NCBI GenBank assembly: GCA_029287645.1
Contig: JARFQS010000318.1
Span: forward strand, 1-6,768
Source: Thermoanaerobaculia bacterium
GTDB lineage: Bacteria; Acidobacteriota; Thermoanaerobaculia; Multivoradales; JAHEKO01
Length of the DNA: 6,768 bases
Direction: 5' to 3'
A model generated the notes under the pieces. That model saw nothing but the letters and a program-made list of their open reading frames with translations, was not told where the DNA came from and searched no databases. This document shows positions 1 to 5,468 of the stretch, in pieces; the stretch's first letter is position 1, and each line of letters begins with the position of its first letter. Both the position numbers and the translations under genes were made by a program.

Positions 1-665
1 GGGTCGAGGCTCAGAGTCTCACTGTCGCCCTCCGGGTCCGTGGAGTCCAGCTCAGTAGCCAGGTACTTGAGAGTTCCACTGAAGTACCAGCCCTCTGGGC
101 CAAGAGGAATGTCAGCCCCGGCCACTGCACCATAAGCCAGGTCGTTGGCGATCGACATACGAAGGGACTGGTCGAATTCGACCGGCACTCCACCGACGAC
201 GATCGTCTCGTTAACCCTCCACTCGAGGTCTCCGTAGAGCACGTAGGCCAAGTAGGGCCCGAGGTAGAGGTCGAAACGTCGAGTCGGGGTCAGATGGAAG
301 TTGAGACCCAGGCTCACTGGAGTCATGGTCAGGCCATCGGAGGCTCTGACGGTCACGTCGAGAACGGCATCGTCGACCTGGATGTTGACGTCCGGTGACG
401 ATCGCAGGATGCCCAGCTCGACACCGAGCAGATCGGAAGCCCGGTATTCGCCGCTGATTCCAAGGCCCCAGGCGCTATCGGCATCGACCCTGACGAGATC
501 GCCTGGTGCGGGCGACATCTGCCAGCTGAGGTCGGGGGAGACCCAGGCTGCGTGAGCCCGTAGGTGCCATTGGCCGTCGGCTGCCGACGTAGGCGAAGCC
601 GTCGACAGGGCTGTGAGACAGGCCAGACCGATGAGCAGAATCGAGTGTCTTTGGAGTGGAAGCAT
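1..665 (-). CDS. OmpW-family outer-membrane beta-barrel protein (3' end off the left edge)
   Basis: Reading the minus strand from 665 gives 221 codons without a stop before the edge. Residues 1-28 form a Sec signal peptide (Arg6, then a hydrophobic core at 9-20, predicted cleavage after Thr-Ser-Ala28). The mature part opens with W33-HLRAHAAWVSPD, like the first strand of OmpW proteins. It continues with alternating polar/apolar strands and a 'TPVSLGLNFHLTP' segment at 115-127, followed by 'FDLYLGPYLAYVLY' at 131-144, which match the OmpW middle. OmpW proteins are usually about 210-230 residues, so only the last strand and the terminal aromatic residue should be missing. Known members form eight-stranded barrels with a hydrophobic channel; the substrate here is unknown. 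The start at 665 is chosen over the ATG at 671 because AAGGAG lies 6 nt before 665 but directly abuts 671. It lies downstream of the kinase gene on the same strand, 181 bp away. The family call is from pattern recognition; another 8-strand barrel family is possible. Confidence 0.8.
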   Translation of the reverse strand, partial: MLPLQRHSILLIGLACLTALSTASPTSAADGQWHLRAHAAWVSPDLSWQMSPAPGDLVRVDADSAWGLGISGEYRASDLLGVELGILRSSPDVNIQVDDAVLDVTVRASDGLTMTPVSLGLNFHLTPTRRFDLYLGPYLAYVLYGDLEWRVNETIVVGGVPVEFDQSLRMSIANDLAYGAVAGADIPLGPEGWYFSGTLKYLATELDSTDPEGDSETLSLD

Positions 666-667
666 CG

Positions 668-763
668 TCATCTCCTTCGTGAACGGCGCGACTTCAGATC
701 AGTCGCCGCGGCGAAGGGGGAGGTGGTACCCCAGGCGGCTGTCGCAGTCCGGTCGCGCATCAT
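668..763 (-). CDS. Possible 31-residue leader peptide upstream of the OmpW-like gene
   Basis: The ATG at 763 (a second ATG follows at once) is preceded by GGAGG with a 5-nt spacer, one of the best ribosome-binding sites in the window. The frame runs 31 codons (begins MMRDRTATAAWG, ends in an Arg-rich tail KSRRSRRR) to a TGA at 670-668. That stop overlaps the ATG at 671 and sits 2 nt before the preferred OmpW start at 665, the geometry expected for translational coupling. No hydrophobic segment or known domain is visible. It could be a real leader peptide, a coupling device, or a chance ORF behind a purine-rich stretch. The function is unknown. Confidence 0.35.
   Translation of the reverse strand: MMRDRTATAAWGTTSPFAAATDLKSRRSRRR
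672..677 (-). promoter_or_regulatory. Shine-Dalgarno that decides the OmpW-like start
   Basis: The minus strand reads AAGGAG, then ATGACG, then ATG at 665. Spacing is 6 nt to the ATG at 665 and 0 nt to the ATG at 671, so 665 is the better start. The stop codon of the small upstream ORF (668-670) falls between the Shine-Dalgarno and this start. Confidence 0.7.
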
Positions 764-846
764 GGTCACCTCCATCCGAAGACGCGACAGGTCCCGAAGA
801 GGTCCGCACTCGAGCGGCCCCCACCCATTTGAATCCGGGTTTCTAC

Positions 847-2799
847 TCAGCCTGAAGAGGGCTTCGGTGTTGTCTCGAGCGCCTCGAGTGCCTTGCGTAG
901 CTGGGTGGCGGTCTCGAATCGGCGATCGGGGTTCTTTTCGAGACAGTGCAGGATGATCGAGGCGAGCTCAGAGGAGAGATCGGGTGCCAGGGACAGGGGA
1001 TCGGGAGGACGAGTCTCCCGGTGCTGGCGGAGCACGTCGACAGCACTCTCGGATTCGAACGGCCGCCTACCGGTCGCCATTTCGAAGAGAACCACTCCGA
1101 AGGAGTAGATGTCCGACCTTTCGTCCAGCGGCAGCGTGGAGGCCTGCTCGGGAGACACGTAATTGGGGGTGCCCAGGAAGACCCCCGCATTCGTGATCCC
1201 TTCGCCTGCCACCTCGCGCGCCAGTCCGAAATCGGTGAGATAGGGCTCCGATTCCTTGTCGAGGAGGATGTTCTGAGGCTTGATATCGCGATGTAGGACG
1301 CCTCGTGAATGTGCAGCCTCGAGGGCCGAGGCCAGCTTGTTGGCTATTTGTACGGCCCTCGACTCCTCCAGAGCGCCATTCTCGGCAAGCACCTTGCCCA
1401 GGTTAGGGCCCTCCACCCATTGCATGGTCAGGTACCGTCGGGTTTCGTCCTGACCCAGATGGTAGACCCTGAGCACGTTGGGGTGGCCCAGGTCTCGGGA
1501 GAGGATGATCTCGCGACGGAAGCGCTCGAGAACCTGGGGGTCTTCCGAGAATTCTGGCCGGAGGATCTTGATCGCAACCGGTGTCCGAAGCAGGCGGTCC
1601 GAGGCCAGAAACACTCGCCCCATTCCTCCCTCCCCGATCAACTCGACAAGTGTGTATCGGTTGTCGACAAGGGCGTGGCCATCGGTGTCCCGATCGAAGC
1701 TCTGGAGGTCGGCCTCCTCGGGCCGCTGTGAACTCGACCAAGTTTGAGTTTCCGCTATCCGATGCAGCCACTGGCGGAAGAAGGGGTTGGCGAGAGCGAA
1801 GGTACCTGGAGCCGATCGACGGAGAAAGCCGAGCTCTTCGAGCCGCAGCAGGCTTCCCTTCAGCGAGTGTGCGGAGAGTGCGTCCTCGGGCAGCGAGTCC
1901 GAACGTAGCTCGTCCGTGTCTCCGAGCGCGCGCAGGAGACTTCGCTCGGCGGCACTGAGCATCTCGTAGTCGACCGTGAAGAAGTGGGCCACCATGTCGT
2001 CGGCCGCCACTTCCTCGATGGCCAGGTCCAGATCGCCCGCTTCGAGGAACCGCTTGGCGACGAGTTGCAGCAGGTACGGATGATTCGAGCCGACGCGACA
2101 GATCCGCTCCACGTCCTGCTCGCCGAGGTCGGGTCGAAGGTCCTCGGGCAGTTGGGCCTGGGCGACCAGGGATCGTCCTTCTGTGTCCTCCAGCGAGGAC
2201 AGATAGAGGGGAGGAGAGAAGCCCATCAGAAAAGGAGAGGTGTCCACTCTTTGCTCGGCCAGGGCCCAGAGTCGAATGGTCGAGGTCAGTACGACCCTCA
2301 TCTCGTCACTCGCCTGCAAAGCACGTCGCAGCTTGCTCAGTAGCGAGGCGTCCTTTGCATGCAGCTCGATCAGCTCTTCAGCCTCGTCGCACAGCAGGAG
2401 CAATTTTCGTCCCGTTGTGCGGATCTGGCGCCGTAGGCGCGTCAGACTGGCAAAAAGATTCTCCGGATCGAGATCGGAGACCTCGATCCCCAGCTCGGCC
2501 CAGCGCTCTTCGGAGTCCAGAAGAGCGTCGTGAAAGCCGAGGTGCAGCTCCCTGGGGTCATCGGCGCCCTGCAGGTCCCAGAACAGCGGGATGTATCCCA
2601 GGTCGGTCCTGCGGGTGGCGATCCACTCCAGCTGTCTCAGTAGCGAGGTCTTCCCGATGCGACGAGTTCCCAGCAACCAAAGGCTCTCCCGGGGTCCTTC
2701 GAGGATCTCCCGAAGGTGTGCCTGGCGACCGTAGAACCGCTCATCGCGGACCCACTGTCCAACCACGTAGGGGATGATCGACGGGTCGCTCATGAGCAT
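847..2799 (-). CDS. STAND-like P-loop ATPase fused to a C-terminal Ser/Thr protein kinase
   Basis: A 650-residue soluble protein with no membrane segment (numbering from the ATG at 2799). The N-terminal half is an AAA/STAND-type ATPase: an entry motif 'PYVVGQWVRDERFYGR' at 10-25, Walker A GTRRIGKTS at 44-52, Walker B LLLLCDE ending at D138-E139, a sensor-like strand RVVLTST near 168-174, and the STAND-type helix 'GSNHPYLLQL' at 237-246. A probable winged-helix follows at about 278-348. A roughly 30-residue acidic linker leads to a complete Hanks kinase at about 382-645. It has the Gly loop GEGGMG at 389-394, Lys411 in VAIK, alpha-C Glu430, HRD 503-505 with Lys507 and Asn510, DFG 523-525, GTPNYVSPE ending at 551, Asp563 and Arg626. 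All catalytic residues are present, so it should be active on Ser/Thr. The ATPase precedes the kinase, the reverse of the more familiar kinase-first fusions. The start is uncertain: a GTG at 2838 and an ATG at 2793 are alternatives, and none has a clear Shine-Dalgarno. The gene diverges from the STAS gene and reads toward the OmpW-like gene. Confidence 0.9.
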   Translation of the reverse strand: MLMSDPSIIPYVVGQWVRDERFYGRQAHLREILEGPRESLWLLGTRRIGKTSLLRQLEWIATRRTDLGYIPLFWDLQGADDPRELHLGFHDALLDSEERWAELGIEVSDLDPENLFASLTRLRRQIRTTGRKLLLLCDEAEELIELHAKDASLLSKLRRALQASDEMRVVLTSTIRLWALAEQRVDTSPFLMGFSPPLYLSSLEDTEGRSLVAQAQLPEDLRPDLGEQDVERICRVGSNHPYLLQLVAKRFLEAGDLDLAIEEVAADDMVAHFFTVDYEMLSAAERSLLRALGDTDELRSDSLPEDALSAHSLKGSLLRLEELGFLRRSAPGTFALANPFFRQWLHRIAETQTWSSSQRPEEADLQSFDRDTDGHALVDNRYTLVELIGEGGMGRVFLASDRLLRTPVAIKILRPEFSEDPQVLERFRREIILSRDLGHPNVLRVYHLGQDETRRYLTMQWVEGPNLGKVLAENGALEESRAVQIANKLASALEAAHSRGVLHRDIKPQNILLDKESEPYLTDFGLAREVAGEGITNAGVFLGTPNYVSPEQASTLPLDERSDIYSFGVVLFEMATGRRPFESESAVDVLRQHRETRPPDPLSLAPDLSSELASIILHCLEKNPDRRFETATQLRKALEALETTPKPSSG

Positions 2800-2832
2800 C
2801 GGGTCGCGCGGGATCGGCTGACTCCAGCAGTA

Positions 2833-2848
2833 TGGCACAGCGTATGCA
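2833..2848 (+). promoter_or_regulatory. Candidate sigma-54 (-24/-12) promoter for the STAS gene
   Basis: TGGCACAGCGTATGCA matches the sigma-54 consensus TGGCACR-N4-TTGCW at every specified position except one (A for T in the -12 block). The essential GG (2834-2835) and GC (2846-2847) are 10 nt apart, as required. Transcription would start near 2859 and run toward the STAS gene at 3043, leaving a leader of about 180 nt. The site lies across the GTG at 2838, the upstream alternative start of the kinase gene, so the two transcription units may interfere. No activator-binding repeats were identified. It could be a chance match. Confidence 0.4.
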
Positions 2849-3030
2849 AGTAAGTGGATTCATGATTGGAATCTGACCAACGGATCTGCGCTGCGGCGAG
2901 ACGAAGCCACTGTCGCGTATCAGAACGGGGACGATCCATGAACGGTGGAGATCAGAGGTTGGGAGGTCGGGTGGCCCTTCGTTCACTGGAGAGTTCCGGG
3001 GGGCGTCACTCCTACCATCCGGGTGATTTT

Positions 3031-3040
3031 GGAGCAGGAG
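3031..3040 (+). promoter_or_regulatory. Ribosome-binding site that decides the STAS start
   Basis: The sequence GGAGCAGGAG precedes the ATG at 3043. The first GGAG is 8 nt from the ATG and the second is 2 nt from it. This, plus the onset of the STAS fold 15-20 codons later, favours 3043 over the in-frame ATG at 2938 (behind a weaker GGGGA) and the TTG at 2866. Confidence 0.55.
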
Positions 3041-3042
3041 AC

Positions 3043-3414
3043 ATGGGATCGGGTCGAGAGAGAGCGACTTCGCAGCACCGGAGCACGGAGTGGAGCGTTT
3101 CCCTGGAACTGACGGTGAAGCGGGATGGGACCACCGCCCTCATCCGTACCCATGGTTACATCAACCGTGAGGGGGGTATTCAGATCAGCAAGTTGGCCCA
3201 GCGACTGGCAGTGAAAGGCGCCCACCGGATCGAGTTGGATCTGAGTGGAAGTCCGCTGCTCAATGTGCCGGCCCTCGAGACCCTGCTGAAGGCCAAGCGG
3301 ATTCTTGCCGACAGGGGAGTTCCCTTCACCATGGTGGGTGCTGTCCCGGCGGTGGCCAAGGTCCTACAGCTCATGAAGGTCGCCGAGGACGCAAGAAAAG
3401 AGGCCAGGCAGTAG
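3043..3414 (+). CDS. STAS-domain protein (anti-sigma-factor-antagonist-like), phospho-site lost
   Basis: A 123-residue single-domain protein, the usual size for SpoIIAA/RsbV-type STAS proteins. After a polar lead of about 17 residues, the fold runs from 'VSLELTVKRDGTTALIRTHGYIN' to 'PFTMVGAVPAVAKVLQLMKV' near the C terminus. The core strand 'RIELDLSGSPLLN' at 62-74 precedes helix 'VPALETLLKAKRIL'. In family members that work by partner switching, this turn is Asp-Ser-(Ser/Thr)-Gly-Leu and the first Ser is phosphorylated by an RsbW/SpoIIAB kinase. Here it reads Asn74-Val75-Pro76-Ala77-Leu78, so the phospho-acceptor is replaced by Val. Ser68 and Ser70 lie just before. It diverges from the ATPase-kinase gene, which might modify it or act in the same circuit. 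No sigma factor or anti-sigma factor is adjacent. It may be a constitutively unphosphorylated binder or a structural STAS module. The family call is firm; the role is unknown. Confidence 0.8.
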   Translation: MGSGRERATSQHRSTEWSVSLELTVKRDGTTALIRTHGYINREGGIQISKLAQRLAVKGAHRIELDLSGSPLLNVPALETLLKAKRILADRGVPFTMVGAVPAVAKVLQLMKVAEDARKEARQ

Positions 3415-3426
3415 AACTGCCTGGCC
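3391..3426 (-). terminator. Intrinsic terminator for the secreted-protein gene, overlapping the STAS 3' end
   Basis: GGCCAGGCAG (3402-3411) and CTGCCTGGCC (3417-3426) form a perfect 10-bp stem with a 5-nt loop. On the minus strand the stem is followed by TCTTTTCTT, a T-rich tract typical of Rho-independent termination, placed 58 bp past the stop of the gene ending at 3485. On the plus strand the loop carries the TAG stop of the STAS gene (3412-3414) and no T tract follows, so termination that way would be weaker or only 3'-end protecting. The minus-strand terminator therefore sits inside STAS coding sequence. Confidence 0.8.
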
Positions 3427-3484
3427 CATGTTCGTCCAGCTCTCGCCGAATTTCAGACCTACGAGTCTGTCAGCTCGGATCCCT

Positions 3485-5230
3485 CTACGGTCCTCCGATC
3501 GTGCTGCTCCAACTCGTAGTATCTCCGGACTCGAATCCGTCTGTGAAGATGGCTTCCGCCGGGGTGCAGCTGTCGAAAGTGAAGGAGCCGATGTAGGTGC
3601 TCCAGTCGCAGACGGCATGGGCTCCCGGCTTCGAGTACTGACCCAGGTACCAGAAGGTCGCTCCGTCCGGGTCGATCGTCATTCCGGTGTAGTCACCCCA
3701 CCTGTGGGGTGAGCCGTCGAAGCACGTGAATGTCCCCTCTCCCGCCTTGAGGAGGGTCTCGGCCTGGAGGGTCCCTGTCGGATCGGTACTCTCGCGTCCT
3801 GCGACATAGGTCGACGGAAAGGTCGAGCTGCTTCCTTTCGAATAGCCGACAGCCATGTCTCCACAGGAGTTCGACACGGCGTTGGCAAACGTCCGGTACT
3901 CACCGTTCGAGGCGAGCACACCCGCATCCACGACGGTATTCGTCGCCGGATTGATCTGGGCCCAACGGACACAATCGACCGTGCCGCTCCCGGGGTTGCA
4001 GGAAATCGTCTGGTTCGTCATGGTGATGATGCCGTTGTTCAGCTCACTGGATTGACCTCGCCAGTCATTGGCTTGGATATTGTTGCCGCCCTGTTGTGGC
4101 CAGCTGACCGGGAATCCGGCGTTGACACCGGATGCCGCGCACAGATTCAGGTTGGCGCCCCGGGTCGGGCTGGAGCCGTTGAGGGGATCGTCCCAGGTCC
4201 AGACGTTGTGGGTGCAGCCGTCGAAGGTCTCGGTCATGAACCAGTGAGAGGGCGTCGCTTCGGGAGCGGCGTTCGTGATGTCGTCACCGTGATAGTTCGC
4301 CGGCATCGGGGTGCCGTCGCTGCCCGTGCCCTTCGTCACGAAGGACATGGCGCCTCCGTTGTACATAGCCGTCTTGTCCATCGCCCAGACCCTGCCTTCG
4401 CAGAAGCCGCCGGCGAACTGGTTTGCTCCCATGACGATCAGGTCGGGACCGACTCCGATGTGTGGGTAGTCATGGAAGGTTCCACATCCCTGTAGCGTCG
4501 GAATGCTGTACAGGTTCCAGTTGTCGACGTCGCCAGGGTTGGCGCTGACCGCGACGCAGTAGTGGCTGCCGTCGGCATCGATTCCGAGGATGTACCGGTC
4601 CTCGGCCTCGTCATAGGCGACGTTGGGGTCGAAAACTCCGGTGCAGTCCGGATTGGCCGACATGAAGGACGCGAAGGTGGTCATGCCCTGAACGGGGGTG
4701 CCGTCCTTCTCGAAGATCTTGAAAGCGACGTTGACCACCGGAATGACGTAGTCCTTGCCGACCCCCAACTCTGGATCGGGCGGAGTGCTGACGCCCCCGC
4801 CTGAATTGGAGTCCTCGGCGTCCATGGCCTCGAAGCTCACGCCGAGCGTCGGTGCCAGGGTCGCCGGTGCCGAGGTCGCGATCTGGATGTCACTGTCTGG
4901 TGCCATGCGCATGGCCTTCTGGCGCAGGAGCTCGGCCTCGGCTTCGGAGATCGGCATGTCAGCCGGCGGGGCTACCACATTCAGGTTCGGGACGAAGCCG
5001 GTCTGGACCTCGCTCAGTCTGACCCGGTAAGGACCGTTGGCTTGAAAGATCCCTTCGTCGCTGGAGGGGCCGCCGCTCGGGCCTGATCCGTTGATTCCTG
5101 CCGGTGATGCGGGCGATGGCTTGAGGGCCACACCTGCATCAGAGCGATCATGAATCGATCTCGACGATGCGAGAGCCAGACTCAGGAAGAGCGCCAAAAG
5201 GGCTGTGCAGAGAGCTAGATTCTTGATCAT
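3485..5230 (-). CDS. Large secreted protein with C-terminal DGFESGD motif, function unknown
   Basis: 581 residues starting at the ATG at 5230, which has AGGAGG 5 nt upstream and leads straight into a signal peptide (Lys3, hydrophobic core, Ala-Leu-Ala at about 19-21). An upstream in-frame start at 5308 is possible but would bury the signal peptide. After a low-complexity Ser/Gly/Pro stretch (about 28-60) comes an exported globular region with motifs I associate with beta-propeller-like secreted proteins: 'FDPNVAYDEAEDRYILG' at about 200-216 and 'RWGDYTGMTIDPDGATFWYLGQYS' split across about 510-533. Twelve cysteines lie in the mature chain (196, 225, 249, 277, 339, 364, 411, 420, 456, 503, 541, 555), an even number consistent with disulphides outside the cytoplasm. 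The C terminus carries 'IFTDGFESGDTTSWS', a tail seen on unrelated secreted proteins of several bacterial groups, possibly a sorting or anchoring signal. No protease or glycosidase catalytic motif was recognised. It is transcribed alone and ends at the hairpin at 3402-3426. Confidence 0.85.
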   Translation of the reverse strand: MIKNLALCTALLALFLSLALASSRSIHDRSDAGVALKPSPASPAGINGSGPSGGPSSDEGIFQANGPYRVRLSEVQTGFVPNLNVVAPPADMPISEAEAELLRQKAMRMAPDSDIQIATSAPATLAPTLGVSFEAMDAEDSNSGGGVSTPPDPELGVGKDYVIPVVNVAFKIFEKDGTPVQGMTTFASFMSANPDCTGVFDPNVAYDEAEDRYILGIDADGSHYCVAVSANPGDVDNWNLYSIPTLQGCGTFHDYPHIGVGPDLIVMGANQFAGGFCEGRVWAMDKTAMYNGGAMSFVTKGTGSDGTPMPANYHGDDITNAAPEATPSHWFMTETFDGCTHNVWTWDDPLNGSSPTRGANLNLCAASGVNAGFPVSWPQQGGNNIQANDWRGQSSELNNGIITMTNQTISCNPGSGTVDCVRWAQINPATNTVVDAGVLASNGEYRTFANAVSNSCGDMAVGYSKGSSSTFPSTYVAGRESTDPTGTLQAETLLKAGEGTFTCFDGSPHRWGDYTGMTIDPDGATFWYLGQYSKPGAHAVCDWSTYIGSFTFDSCTPAEAIFTDGFESGDTTSWSSTIGGP

Positions 5231-5235
5231 GAGTA

Positions 5236-5241
5236 CCTCCT
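5236..5241 (-). promoter_or_regulatory. Consensus Shine-Dalgarno of the secreted-protein gene
   Basis: The minus strand carries a perfect AGGAGG, 5 nt before the ATG at 5230. It fixes the start just ahead of the signal peptide and rejects the longer reading from 5308. Confidence 0.85.
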
Positions 5242-5362
5242 CTTCGATCTTCTTGTCTGCCAGGTGGCGGAGCGGTACCCGTGATCCACTCGCCGAGGGG
5301 CCTCCCATGTCGCTGAGGCGATCAGAGAAACCGCCGGCAGGCCTGGGGAGTCAAGTTGGCAC

Positions 5363-5392
5363 ATCCTACAGAATTGAATGGATTTCCGGCAA
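5363..5392 (-). promoter_or_regulatory. Weak candidate sigma-70 promoter for the secreted-protein gene
   Basis: On the minus strand TTGCCG (5392-5387) and TAGGAT (5368-5363) are separated by 18 nt; each matches 4 of 6 consensus bases. Transcription would begin near 5356, giving a leader of about 125 nt. The rest of the divergent region 5231-5468 shows no operator-like repeat that I could identify. Matches of this quality arise often by chance. Confidence 0.25.
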
Positions 5393-5450
5393 CTGAGCGG
5401 GTCACAAGGGTGTTACAGGTCTTCGGGATTGGGCTCCGGGCTTGTTGCAC

Positions 5451-5459
5451 TGCTATATT
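5451..5459 (+). promoter_or_regulatory. Extended -10 promoter for the lipoprotein gene
   Basis: TGCTATATT is an extended -10 element (TGn followed by TATATT, 5 of 6 matches to TATAAT). A poor -35-like TTGGGC lies 19 nt upstream at 5429-5434, but extended -10 promoters can dispense with it. A start 7-10 nt downstream would fall at about 5466-5469, on or within 3 nt of the likely ATG at 5469, giving a leaderless or nearly leaderless mRNA. Confidence 0.5.
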
Positions 5460-5468
5460 CGCGGGCCG

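Noticed and set aside
618..665. Lipobox in the OmpW-like signal peptide (Gly-Leu-Ala-Cys16)
   Set aside because: Position -3 is Gly rather than Leu/Val/Ile, the cysteine lies inside the hydrophobic core, and a good signal peptidase I site follows at Ala28.
703..714. 12-bp perfect palindrome TCGCCGCGGCGA upstream of the OmpW-like gene
   Set aside because: It lies within the small ORF and is made of GC-rich self-complementary words that recur by chance in DNA of this composition. There is no second copy or adjacent promoter to suggest an operator.
564..956. A 130-codon plus-strand frame across the kinase/porin gap
   Set aside because: It is Arg/Ser-rich, overlaps the kinase 3' end and the porin 5' end antisense, and shows no domain or ribosome-binding site.
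2866..3042. N-terminal extension of the STAS protein from a TTG at 2866 or an ATG at 2938
   Set aside because: The added residues are Arg/Gly/Ser-rich with no domain, a STAS protein is normally about 110-125 residues, and a better-placed ribosome-binding site precedes 3043. The ATG at 2938 remains a minor possibility.
5231..5308. 26-residue N-terminal extension of the secreted protein
   Set aside because: It would bury the signal peptide and ignores the perfect AGGAGG 5 nt before the ATG at 5230.
5357..5372. A second TGGCAC (TGGCACATCCTACAGA) as a sigma-54 promoter
   Set aside because: The -12 GC dinucleotide is missing at the required spacing.
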